Positions 35,701 to 47,671 of a stretch of DNA of 64,000 bases are shown here, in pieces (position 1 is the first letter of the stretch; each line of letters starts with the position of its first letter). The DNA comes from Polytrichum commune. Lineage: Eukaryota > Streptophyta > Polytrichopsida > Polytrichales > Polytrichaceae. The translations under genes were made by a program, and so were the position numbers. Location: positions 29,574,001 through 29,638,000 of the forward strand of contig OX485806.1 in NCBI GenBank assembly GCA_950295325.1. Reading direction: 5' to 3'. Under the pieces are notes generated by a model that was given only the letters and a program-made list of their open reading frames with translations, was not told where the DNA came from and made no database searches.

Positions 35701-38700
35701 TCAAAGTACCAGGTTTAATTCGACATCGTATTTATTGCCTCCAGTTGAGAAGGGCACCATAGCCAACAATGAGAAGGATAAAATTGCAGAACAGGGTGGA
35801 CCTAGTCGCCAAAGCTTCACTCCTGGGATTAAACCTCTACTTGGGTCTAGTATATTTCCTAGAGGGGGGTATTTTCAGGGTAAGCCGGCTGGCAGTTTTG
35901 GTGGTTCCGATAAGAAATCCATATTGCCACAACAAAGTGCATTTGGAGCTGGATTATCCTCTCCAATGAGCCGTTTGAATTATTTGGACTCTGCGGTAAA
36001 TTCTCCAGTCCACAATTCCAGACCATAACCTGTTCCATCAACACCCTTGACTTCTACCAAGCTGATTATCATTGATGCTCTTCTGGCATAGTTGGCTTCT
36101 TGCTATTTGGAGCTCATGCCTCAGTTTTGTCCATAAATTAGTTATCACCTTGTTGTTTGAAGACCTTGTGTTGGACAAACTGATCATATATTGCTGTGAT
36201 GTCGGGCTTTGTTACATTTGATTTTGCATCAAACATGCTAACAAGTGTTATAGGTATAATGATTAATTCTTAAATACAATTCCACATATTCTCAATTGCA
36301 GGACCCAGGTGAAGATGTACAGGCTGAAGCACTGGATATGGTGGATAAGCTTGTGTGGCTTAATACAAACGATTCTGTCAAAGATGAACCTCCCAAAAAG
36401 CCAAAGAAATTCTTTTCAAGTGTACCGTTGGCTCCCTCCGTGAGGGCAAGTGATCCAGCTTTACAAGTGTATGAATTTGAGGATACTCCTCAAGAGGATC
36501 CTGTACAGAAGTATGGAGACATGAGCTTCATAAAGGAAATACAAGCAGGGTGGAAAAAGAAAGCAGACCAAGGCCATCTTTTCTCAACTTTGAAGAAAGG
36601 GAAAGAGAGAGATACTGATCTGTTGCCTGAAGGTGAAAGATTATCAAAGCTTTTAAATGAAGAGAAACGAGACTTATCGTTTGAGCCTCCGGTACTGTTA
36701 AATAGTTCAAATGGGAAGCGCCTATCAACAAGGCTGCAAGACAAGCTTAAGGAAAACCTTGAGAATGCAACCGAAAAGAACTTGAATGCAGATGGTGTTG
36801 GAACCAATGAACAAATTTCCGAACCAAGAAGTGATACTTTGAAGCATCAAACTGTGAAGCTGGAAGAGAAGCAATTGAAAACTAATGAGGGACTTGCTGA
36901 AGCTGATGACAGTGGGATAAAACACGACATAGAAGCAGGAGGTAATTTGGCCCAAGAAGATGATGGTGATGATAAAGGTTCTGTAGCAGCACATATTTTG
37001 ACGAGGAGGAGAACACAAGGGAGGAACAGGCGTGAGCATATTTGGTCACCAGGTTTGTGAAAGTTTTCTGTCCCACAACCAGTCTCAGGAATAGCTTCTG
37101 ATTGCATTCTGCATAATCATTTTGTTCCATTCTTATATTGGTCCATAAATCTGTGTAGTATTATTAAAGTTGCCCTCTAACTCAACATGACTCTTGGTTG
37201 GGAGTTGGCTGTTTTGCATACACCACCTTCCATGTTAGGTAAGTTATTGGTGCATACTTGGAGGTGATGTGGAGCTTTGGATGAAGAACATTCTATATTG
37301 GTTCATTGAGGGATCAAACTCATCTTGGCATGCCAAGATGTGCTAAAACGTGTGGCCCTCAATGAACTAAAGTAGGTTGCTCTTCATTCAAATTCATACA
37401 TTACCTCTGAGCATGCACAAAAGTGGAATGAAATTAGTGACATTGTATGCAAAACAATCAATGGAAAATCACAGGTTATGAACTCCTGATGAAAAGTCCC
37501 ATTGAGTTAAAGGATGAGTCTATTCTGCATAACCCTTTTGTTCCAATCTGTCTAATATCTGTCAATTTTGAGCTCAAAAGGTTGCCAATGTAGCCTTCAT
37601 TTTGTTGAATTACCATGCTGTTGCTGAGACTTTTGATTGAAACAGCTTTAATGAATAGGGAAGATCAATGTGACACTGATCACCTATGCATTGTGGTTTG
37701 TTCAGTCCTTGAATAGTCTCAAATCTCTAATGAGACCCTCTTTTGCCTGGATCAATTTGGTAAATCACAGAATAATTGTACTGAGCTACAAATTGCACTT
37801 GTGTTAATGGGTTGGATTATTGGGCTGAATTAATGGGTTGGGTTGCACTAAACTAGAATATACATGGAATTCTTGGAATTCACATTATGTCCTCCATTTA
37901 CAGTTTATAGCCTTTGACAAATTTATTACTGACTTGCAGCTGCAGTATTTCTAACTGAGATTTGTTCGTCCCCGGATAAGATGGATAAGAGTTCAAACAT
38001 GTCTCGAAAGAGGAAAAGCCTGAACATCATGCTCCGAGAGCAGAGGACCCGAAAGACTAGGCGCAAAAAGGGAGAAGAACATGTTGAGAACAGGAATAAC
38101 GAAGTCCATGATAATTTGGTAAATATTTCAAGCATTTTGAACATCAATATCAATCATCTTGGCAATGCAATGTCAATCTTGTTTTCAGCATTTGTGTCTT
38201 TTTGACATTTTCTTTTCTGGAGAATTAATTTGTCTATCTAATAATGGTATATACTCTCAGCACCTTATAGTGACAGTTTTAGCACCATCTACTTTAATAC
38301 TTGTTGTTGGTTCACTTGCAGACAGTGGGTAATGGAAACATCATCTCAATGAGTGCGCAGAAAAGGTCGCGTGCTTCTTCGAGGAAGGAAGAGTATGAAG
38401 CTGAAGATGTGGACTCTGAAACTCTGGAAGAGGGAAGGAAAAAGATTAAACTTTTGGAAGCCTCAATAACACGAATTCCAGGAACAGGTGGTGATAATGA
38501 GGCTGATGAACCAGTGGATGATGGGTTAAGAACCCGGAGCTTAAGAAATCTACCTGGAAGAAAACTCAATGGTAAAAACAACCACCCTAACCCTACTGAA
38601 CCATTCCGAAATGGATTGGTGCAAAAGAAATTACGGAGTGCGAGACGGGGTCATGGAGGAGGAGGCCCTGGTGGACTGATTCTTGCTGACGAAGGCGATC

Positions 38701-41341
38701 AATGTGATGATGGCGAAGTTGAAGTTGAAGTTCAGAAGGAAGTTCAAGAGGGAGATAGTTGTACAAGCACATCTGCTGCGACAACCTCCAAGGATGAGGA
38801 TGACCAAGAAGAAGATGCTGGACTCGAGGTGGATGATGATGATGATGATGATGATATTTCTAGCCCAGTGGAAGATGATGGCAATTTTTTGTTTGAAAAA
38901 CCAAGCCCAGTTGTTTTATCAAATGTAGAAGAAAATGCGGGTGTTGCGCTGCCACGTGGGAGAATGAAGCGCACACGAAGCATTGCGGATGTTTCAAGTC
39001 CTACCACACCCACTCCGATTTTTCAACCGATACCTTTCCCTCTCGTCACAGGACGAAGAGGACGTGGAGCAATCGTAAAGCCCGAAAACATGGAGGATGA
39101 TCATGTTCTGCAGTTGCCTACACCTCCTCCCCCATTTGCCATACCTGTAGCGGCAGGAAAGGGTTTGAGGATGAGGACGATGCGTAAACGAAAAGATCCT
39201 CAGATGTTGGCTTTTGCTTCTGGTAGTTTTCTGGAAGTCGCACGAGAAGAAAGCGCATCTGTGAGTACTGAAGGGAGTGGGCGGAGCCGGAGGCGTGCGA
39301 GTGTTTGTGTTCTTTTCAGTCATGGCTTAGCGGAGGACACTATCAAAAAACAAAAAAAGGTGTGTGATTGGTGGCGTGGAGTTACTAATGAATTTATCAG
39401 GTGTTTTTATTTGTGAGTTTTCTTTGCTAAACAAAGTACCTGTAAGGTATGAGGCCCTATTGTGGGCACTTCCAACTCCACAGGCAATTTTGACCCTATG
39501 ACAGGATCGGCAATTGTCTCATCTGGTTAGCAAATGCAAATCATGCAGATTGTCATTTGAAGTTTTAGGAATGGAGTTGAGATGCATAAGTTACAAGAGG
39601 TCAAAGTGAAGATTCTCGTCCTCTTCTAGCGATCACATAGGCTCTTCCAATTATGTCCATTATTGAACCCAGAATGGTGTCAGCATTTGTAGCTTATTGT
39701 CCAATCTCATCGTAGTATGTGTCATTTTAGTGTTTGTTCTTAACTGCAAGCCTCGTCATACATCACGCAAATATTGGTGTTCGATTAAAAAGAGTGACCA
39801 CATACAGCCCACATACGCTAGTGTGTTCCCAATCAAGGAGCTTCTAATATTTCCCTGGTTATTATTTTCTGATGCAGATCCTTGAGAAGTTGGACGGACG
39901 AGTGGCGACAAAAGCTGCTGAGTGCACCCATTTCGTAACTGAAAAGTTTGTGCGCACTGGCAACATGCTGGAAGCCATGGCGGCGGGCAAGTATGTTGTC
40001 ACATTTGCGTGGCTGGAAAGTTGTGAAATAGCCAACTGCTTTATTGATGAAAGGAACTTTATACTGGAAGACGAGAGGAAGGAAAAGGACATGGCATTTT
40101 CAATGTGTACCACACTTACAAATGCCCAGCACAAGCCTTTATTACAAGGAGTTAGGGTTTTGCTAACACCAAACATAACCCCCAAACCTCAGGCAATAGC
40201 TAACATCGTGCATGCAGCCGGTGGAGAGGTATTTGCGCCTTGCACCTTTGAGCATTTCAATCTGCCATTTACGTGGGTGAAACTTGTGCCCTCATAATTC
40301 ACTACTGAGAAAACACACTCAATAGAGATATCCTTAATGGGACTTTTTTGGGGGACTTGGTCCACTTTATATTCCAGTGGTTGTTTTGCATATAGTAGCA
40401 GTGCTTTATTTGCACTTGTGTATCCTTGGAGGTTGTGCTCGACTTTGAGTGAAGAGTAACCTATTTTGTTCAATGAGGGCATTCCAAAATGAGATTGAAC
40501 CTTAATGAAGTGATATAGAATATTATTTGCTCAAATTCACCGCACTACCTCCAATCATGCCCTGAAATCTCACTGAACATTACTTGCAAAAACAACCAAC
40601 TCCCGACCAAGAGACATGTTGAGTTAGAGGATAAATTTAATGTCATTGCTTTCCTGTGCTTGTATTGGCAGGTCTGCCATTACACTGGTTTTTCCCTGCT
40701 CAAGCTTGTGAGGAGCATAAATATATGAATGAGAAGTTTTATGGTAATTCAGAATTTGGATGACAACTCCTCAAGGAATCTAAGATGTGAAGTTTGTAAC
40801 AAATCATACAGGTGGTGGAAGTGTACAAGGGACCATCTCCAGATGTCGACAGCAAGGACTTTTGTATGGTGATATCAAACGAGGACGATTATGATGTTTG
40901 TGTCCCACTCCTTGAACAAGGTAATATTATTCTCTTACCTGTTGTAATTTTTATTTTATTTTAGGGTGCCAGTGTAGGGAGATCAGGCCATAATTTTTTG
41001 GATTTATCTTGGATGACCCAAAAACACAATTGATCCTCCACAGGGTCATACTTACATGTTAAGAGGTGGTGAAAATAAATTTGGCATGAAAGTGCATTCA
41101 TTGAGAATGGCCCATTGCTATTTATCTGAAGTCTTAGAAAATATTGATATCTAGAGTTGGTTTCTCTCCACCTCTCTAGAAAGAAATGGTTGCTGTGGTT
41201 CTAATATGTGGTTTGTTCTCCTGTCTGGCAGGAGCCAAAGTGTACAAAACGGAGCTGATTCTCAGTGGCATAGTCTCTTATCATCTTGATTTCTCAAAGT
41301 ATCCTTTTTTTCCCAACCTTTTAACTTTTTCACCATCATAA
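32793..41341 (+). CDS. Tandem-BRCT DNA-damage protein with N-terminal TQ repeats
   Basis: Nine exons fit in phase: 32793-32907, 33215-33655, 34944-35995, 36302-37052, 37940-38118, 38322-39359, 39878-40228, 40812-40920 and 41232-41341, about 1381 residues. The last exon is either read through to TAA at 41339-41341 or spliced onward at 41298. The C-terminus holds two BRCT domains. The first starts SVCVLFSHGLAEDTIKKQKK and continues into AAECTHFV and VVTFAWLES. The second runs from LLQGVRVLLTPNI to AKVYKTELILSGI. The arrangement matches the Arabidopsis BRCT protein At3g21480. The N-terminal 250 residues are acidic, with six TQL[L/V] motifs. The middle has LDSADPGEDVQAEALDMVDK (conserved in the family) and basic and polyaspartate stretches. 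Tandem BRCT pairs usually bind phosphopeptides, so a nuclear DNA-damage adaptor like MDC1/PTIP is inferred. Confidence 0.9.
37169..37520. mobile_element. Hairpin MITE, family 4, in a BRCT gene intron
   Basis: About 350 bp lying wholly in the intron between exons 4 and 5. Ends resemble inverted copies (CTCTAACTCAACATGAC and TTGAGTTAAAGGATGAG). The centre is a long imperfect palindrome: GGTTCATTGAGGG..TCAAACTCAT faces its mirror ending CCCTCAATGAAC. Three other copies exist, at 40325-40634, 60878-61229 and 63217-63534. Confidence 0.7.
40325..40634. mobile_element. Hairpin MITE, family 4, second copy in the BRCT gene
   Basis: It lies in the intron between exons 7 and 8. The right end CATGTTGAGTTAGAGGAT is the complement of the family end. 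The interior shares GGTTGTTTTGCATA and the central TTCAATGAGGGC / CCTTAATGAA palindrome. Confidence 0.65.
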
Positions 41342-43866
41342 AGTTTTGTGTCCATGACATGCAATTTTATGGTAGAGTCAGGCACATTAAAGAAGAGAGT
41401 AAGGCACCTCCTTAAGAGCTTGAAAGGAGTGACCGAGTTATTTTAAGGTGTACATTAACATGCTTAAAGATTGGGGGTTGGGCTGTACAAACCCGGTGTT
41501 CTAGGTTGTCATAGTAGGATCAGTGGGCCAAGTTAGCCTTGCATAGGCCAAGATGAGATTTAGGCCATGGGTCAGACCCTATCTTAGATCCTAAAGTTCT
41601 CCCAAAAGTTATTTTTATTGAAAGTGGGGGTCCAAGGAGTTTCACCCAACTTTTAAAATTAGGTCTAACAAGCTCTTGATGAAAAAGTACCTCGAACATC
41701 ACCAAAGTCCTAGTTTTGTTAACAAGTTGTCTACACTGGGCTCTGTCTTTCTTAACAAGCAAGCAGACATGTACTTTTTGAAGGTTATAAAAGTGGAAGG
41801 CAACGAGTGGGAAGGGGGCGACCGACCTGATGATGTGGATGGTGTTGTGAGCTTAACTTTCTTGTGCATACCTTCTTGTCCTTGTATATTAGGATGGATC
41901 TCTCCTGGCAGGCTTAGTTAAGGCCATGCGAGTAAAGATACAGAACTTAAACCATTTGTATGTCCTCTTTCAAGGACGATTGTATTATATTCATATTGTG
42001 CCTCTGGAATAGGGGAAGCTCTTTTCAATCAAGCTCCCCTCCTCACCTGCTTTGCCTTGCCTTACCTTTGAGGCATGTATTCATGTACAATAAGCTCTAT
42101 ATGGAACAGTTTGTTATCATCTCTATATTCGGGGTGTTGTTTATCTTTGTACTTTGCAAATGCAGAGTTGGTTGAAGTCAAAGTTCAAATTAGAACATTA
42201 GGAGTGCATTTCGCATATGATCAAGAATGCCAAGTTCATTCAATTGACAAAATGGTCTATATGTTTCAGGTCATGACTTTAATTTACTGCTCCACCTGCT
42301 TTTGAAGTTCCAGACTTTGGTGTTTTGCATATTTCTTCTCTTGTTTATATGTATCTTCTTCAAGGTTGTGGAAAGAAACAGTTATTAGGATGAAGAAGGC
42401 ATAAGGTGTCTTAATGGAAACTTTTCTCTCTGCACCCCACCTCTAGTAGGATATGAAACATATAACCAGTGTGATGTTTAGCAATCTTTGTCCACGTGAA
42501 GATTCTGAGTTATTGAATGATCATGCAGGTCCCCCCAATTCTGTTGACTATTGCATCTAGAATGGTTTACAAGTTTTGAGCATGTAGTCCAATCTCTTTT
42601 CAACACATTTCTTTTTGGTGTCCATTCTCAGATTCACATCGAACCATATTCTACTCAAATATTGATATTTATTTAATATCATACATTGAATTAGGCACAT
42701 CTACTGTAGAAAGGAAGTTTGCATCCCACCCCCACATCAATATCTGAGTTAAGCGGGACAATATCTTAGTTGGACAACTATACTTGAGTGATGGGGTGGT
42801 TAGGTGCAGATCTATGAACAGAGATTAGCAAGACATATTTTAAAAAGGAATTGCAGTATGTGCTGAATAATTATTGATCATTGTAGGCTCAATCAGCAAC
42901 ATTATTGGGTAGACTCTATGTGGCCTTCTTATGGCTCATTGGCAGTGGACATTGATGATTCATAACCAATCTGAGATCAGCTCCAATGCTGTCTGGGATT
43001 AATCCTGATGCACAGAAATTTCAACCTTGCAATTCCAAGTAGGATAAGGTAGCAAACAGCAGAAAGCATCCAAATAAGGTCCATCTACCTTACTATGTGT
43101 ATTAGAACTTTGAAATGGCAATAGGACGTGGGTGTTGATGCAATTCACTTGGGACAGTGGGCAGACAGCTGGGATTCAACATCAGCACATTAATGCAGAC
43201 ATGCAGGCACATTAATTCATATTACATGGCCCAAACTAGCATACCCTGATATCTAAATCTTGTTGCAATATACTTCACCCTTCATCAACTGGCAATAATT
43301 TCACTTTCATCTTGCAGTGACATAATGTTCAGTGTCAATTAAGTAGATAGTGATACTCAACCAGTTGACATAGGATTCTTAAAATTTGAAATTGTTATTG
43401 ACAATTGCTATACATTGCTATGTCACAGATTCCCCAGACAGAAGCTATAAATCAACTTCTGGATGGTCATGAATAATGTGGTATGAGATGACTACCCAAT
43501 TGCACCTCCTACCTAGTTTGTCTACCCTAAATCACTAGTAACAGTAAGAGTACATTTGGCACCATCCAAAAACGTTGTTCCTTTTTGCTTTCCTATGGAG
43601 GCCACAATTGGTACAGAAGAGATTGACACTTCGAAAGGACCACAACACATTCCATGACGACTTGATTGGTGCAAACCCAAGCCGATCCATAGCCATTTGG
43701 GGATTGGGGAAAGACGATGACTGTCAAATAGCATAACCCTCGTTTTCCCCTGCCCTAAATCTAGGCCATCATCTCCATGATTGGAGGGTCCAGAGGGGAG
43801 GACACTCAAATGATTTTGTCCGGTAACCCTGCTCGGGGGTTACCTAGTCACAACATCACGGAAGAA
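41342..43866. other. 3' flank of the BRCT gene, possible extra exons
   Basis: There is no complete gene. Two segments look coding. One is 41768-41848 (DMYFLKVIKVEGNEWEGGDR). The other is 42166-42269, starting LVEVKVQIRTLGVHFAYDQ, flanked by TGCAAATGCAG and CAG|GTCATG. Neither joins exon 9 in phase, so they are not included in the gene model. Confidence 0.4.
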
Positions 43867-46137
43867 CTATAAGCCAGTAGTTGAAATTTCTGATGATGCT
43901 TCTTGTTCCGATTGTTGCAAATCGGGTTCTAAACCTTGGCCCCCTTTACAAAAACAAGAGTAAACTGGGTGATTCCCCTGGGTTGCCACCTGGGATGGGG
44001 TTAAAGTGATGTCATATCCTGTAGGGGTTGTAATGGACCGTTTCACAGCAGGTTCGAGCATGTGTGTAAGCCCAAATTTGATTCGTTCCCCAGCCACTGC
44101 CGCATAAAATGTCCAGGATATCAGAGGTATAAATACATCACTGCGTGCACACACATAAAAATCCACAGCAAGCTCCAGCTGTGACTTGCCCGTAAATAGA
44201 AACTGGTTCTCTTCATTAAACGGCATGCTGTACTCCTGCCATAGAGAAACCCAGTCATAGATGATCAAAAAGATGACATTAGGTCCACTTTACTTTACTT
44301 TACTTTACTCTATGGTCAAGGGCCGTGACCATGAAATTGTGAGGGCCCTTGAAACTCATCTGAAGACTGCCATGAAAATTGAGATTGAATTTTGTATAGT
44401 CATGGGCCTTCAAGTGGAGTGCAAAGACACTAAACACAAGTGGGCTCTGGATCAAATGTATTTTCAATACAATCCTATTCATGAGGGCCTTTCCACAAAT
44501 CAGTTAGAATGGATCAAGGGTTGTGAGATTTTGAAGAGGTGTAGTCTCCTGGTTTTGTATTAGACCCACCTCTTTGAAGTGGACTTAACGCTAAACCTGG
44601 GAGATCTGGGAGACCATGCAACATTATCCATTTAATGCCATGTAGACTTCATGTAGGGCTATTTTCCTCATTGCAAACTTCCTTAGTCTCTTAGGCCTTC
44701 AAGCCCTTGGCCTTTTCCACCAATGATAGATTTTAGATTTTATTGGACACAGGCCCTCAAGCTCTACTGTAAAGTGGCCCTTAGTCCCAATCTAAGGTCA
44801 GCCAATTTTCTTGGTCCCATAGGACATAGCATTCTTAAGTGGTGTGGTGGGTATTCCCCTTAAATAAGCATCTTAGAGAGTATACACTTTGTGAGTCTTT
44901 AAGCAAGGTCTTTAAGTTGAACCTTGGCAAATAGGATAAGGCTTTGTCCGAAGATAGGTAACAATGAGGTTTCAACTACTGAGAGTTTGCCACTTGCCTA
45001 TGCTAGGTAATCATGGATGTAATCACAGACCTTGATTCTTGGATATGTTCTTGAAGCTAAATAGTAATTCCTTATACATGCTTAAGAATGCTATGGATGG
45101 CTTCAAGGGATGCAACAAGCACCTATCAAGTTTATAAAATTGACTTTTCGGAAGGGAACGAAGAACTAGAAACCAAAATGGACTCCATACCTTTGTGATG
45201 ACGTTGGGGAAGAAGCTCAAAAGAGGATCAAGCGACTCATCGAGCCGTGATTGTGTCAAATAAATTGCTGTGTCCGGTGCGTATCCATGCCACTGCAGCC
45301 ACATGCCAAGGTCCTGGGGAGATGGACACAGTTTTGTTGCATGAAGAGTGGTAGGAGTCCCTTTGCGACAAGGCTCTTCCCTTAGCATGTCGAATCGATA
45401 ATCCACAGCTATGAAACGCCCACCAGTACTTTGAGCAGCTTCTCTCATGCGGTTTTTCAGCCGGTTCCCGAGTTTCTCAATCTGGGGAAGAAACAACAAG
45501 GATTGGTGCACGACGAGGCACCGAATTGCGTCAAGCTCTTTTGCATCCTCCTCCTTTATTTGGGTGTCTTTTGTATCAAGCACAAATTTCTCAAGCACAA
45601 GGATCATACTCCTCTCAAAGATGGGGCGGATGGTCTCCTCAATAAAAGTTTTGGTGATGCTGTAGGGCACTGTGAGAGTGGTCCGGTTAGCACCTTGAAG
45701 CTCGTCAGGTAACCGCCCCATAATCCTTACAACCCCCTCCAGGGTGGCAATGAAATGTTTCACATTGTATATATCATCGAAGTTACTGTACAAGACAACA
45801 ACAAAACTTACCATTACTTACATCATCAAGAATGACGAAGCCAGAGAGGAATCCTGCAAGAATTTTCTGTCATTGCATTTGCATTGTGAACCTATCAATG
45901 ACAATTTCTGAAGGTCTACCTGCAACTGAATATCAACCTGGGAAAAAGAAATGCATACCTCCCCGGCTCTTTCAGAGATTCCTGTATGGTGGGCATCACC
46001 AGTGTAGCGCCCAATTCATGAGCCAGAATTACCGCATTCGCAATCTGTTCAATGAGGGCAGACAACTGTAATCCAACTACAAAATACTAATAACCTTGCT
46101 CATTAAATTCATGTCCGGAGCCATTTGGTTGCAATGC

Positions 46138-46171
<34 letters not shown>

Positions 46172-47515
46172 CCTGATGGCGGTGATAGTTAGGCCCGTGG
46201 GAGCAAGTGACCAAAACATATCCCCATTCCTTCCGATCACCCTCTGCCAACAGCAACAAACACACAAGATTTTCAAAACCCTAGCCATGGTACCACTGAT
46301 TAGGAGAACCTTATACAGTTTAGGAGAACCATAAGTCTGGGTGTCTCAGATGCAACAAAGTTATACCTGAGCTAGATACTCACTTCTGGTGGGCTTACTC
46401 CAACATGGATGCATCTCCTCCGCTGGAGCTCCCCATAGCTTTGTCTGAAGCGCCTTGGTCACCTGCACCTGTGCCAACAGAAAGAAAGATGACTCCAATG
46501 TTGCCACTGGCATGATACATGGTGTTGCTTCATCTTTGAGTTCGTCGTAGTCTAATGTATAATCCTGGAATGGGCATCACGAGAATTAGAGGCCCCTGAA
46601 AGCTACTGCCTCCTTTTAAAGGTGAAAACCTTCAACGTCAAGGGCATGAACACTCCCGAGGGCAATCCTTAGGTTCCCACATGGTTGGTTGAAAATATCA
46701 TGTTCACCCGGATACCCCCACTATGATTGATTGGGTGGAACGTAGGGTGATAGGGTGCACCAGAAATGTGCCAACATACACACACACCCCTCTAAACCCT
46801 CAAAATGAAGCACATTTCATCTTATCTCATATTCTCATAATGACCCAACAACCTCCATTGCTTGCATTCAAATGCATCTCTCCAACACATAATCTTGAAT
46901 GCTTACCAAAAATGTGCATGTTGCTTAATCTTATCTCATCGTAATGAGCCAACCTCCATTTGCTCATTCAAACAACTTTCTTCAACATATATTCATGCAT
47001 GCTTACAAAAAATGCACATATTCCTCCATCTTCGAGTTGGTCTAAGTCTGTAAGCGATCCCGAAACAAGCATGACAAGAATTAAAGGCCCCAAAAGACTA
47101 GTGCCTCCATTCAAAGGCGAACACCTTGAGAGGAAGGGCGTGGACAAAGCCAGCCTGCACCTATCTATCTACCCCGAGGGCAAGCCTTAGTTCCCACATG
47201 GTTGGTTGAAAGTATGATACCCGGCTATGATTGATTCGGTGGACCATAGGTGGTGGAAATGTGCCAACATATACACACAGATCTCCAAGCCCCCCTCACA
47301 CATCACATCTCATCTCCTAAAACTTAAACCAAGCTCCATTTTCTGTGAATCAAACAAATCTCTTCAATATATTTCATCATGCGTGGTTGCAAAAATGTAT
47401 GTACCTGGCCAGGGTCAGTGGGCACTCGGAGAGGGCGGTTGGTGAGCAAGTTGTAGCAGAGCAGCAAGAACACTAACCCTACCAACCCCATCATGACCTT
47501 GCGTAAGCCTGCCAT
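43867..47515 (-). CDS. MSR: MANNAN SYNTHESIS-RELATED-type O-fucosyltransferase-like protein
   Basis: Six exons on the minus strand: 47515-47405, 46468-46384, 46243-46173, 46065-45959, 45785-45191 and 44235-43867, about 445 residues, all in phase. An N-terminal signal anchor (VMMGLVGLVFLLLCYNLL) predicts a type II Golgi membrane protein. Family landmarks follow in order: EMHPCWSKP, GYVLVTCSHGPNYHRHQ, ANAVILAHELGATLVMP, GGRFIAVDYRFDML, TAIYLTQSRLDESLD, and VDFYVCARSDVFIPLISWTF near the end. Arabidopsis MSR1/MSR2 support glucomannan synthesis; that role here is inferred from the family. The usual Leu-Arg of the sugar-binding AVDLR stretch reads AVDYR. Intron 3 begins with a long CT tract right after its donor. 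The intron between exons 5 and 6 holds a MITE. Confidence 0.9.
44282..44780. mobile_element. Tourist-like MITE, family 1, in an MSR intron
   Basis: A 499-bp element with TTA on both sides (44279-44281 and 44781-44783). The right end GTAAAGTGGCCC is intact. The left end GGTCCACTTTACTTTACTTT has been altered by an ACTTT microsatellite. Interior text (GGGCCGTGACCATGAAATTG) matches family 1. It lies in the last intron of the gene. Confidence 0.75.
46142..46169. repeat. (GA)n microsatellite next to a splice donor
   Basis: At least 13 GA units. On the gene strand the intron starts GTAAT and then runs straight into (CT)n, so a polypyrimidine tract lies at the 5' rather than the 3' end of this MSR intron. 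Confidence 0.85.
46529..47400. repeat. Tandem duplication filling MSR intron 1
   Basis: Copy 1 (about 46529-47021) and copy 2 (about 47022-47400) share GGTTCCCACATGGTTGGTTG or close variants, CTATGATTGATT, GTGCCAACATA followed by CACAC, and GAGGGCAA. The period is about 493 bp. Within copy 1 a shorter unit (CCTCCATT..CATTCAAA..TTCAACA) is itself repeated. Confidence 0.7.
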
Positions 47516-47646
47516 GGTGTTTAATCACATACATCTACCTTGCTCTTGAAGAACTCTTCATCGATCCTTTCCTGTCTCGGATGCTTGAAGCTCCTCCACC
47601 CGGAAACCAGACCACGGATTGTATTACGGTGGCCTTGTTGAAAGCG

Positions 47647-47671
47647 CTCTCTCTCTCTCTCTCTCTCTCTC
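47647..47671. repeat. (CT)n microsatellite upstream of the MSR start
   Basis: At least 12 CT units about 130 bp upstream of the MSR start codon. They read as GA repeats on the gene strand, a common feature of plant leaders and promoters. Confidence 0.8.
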
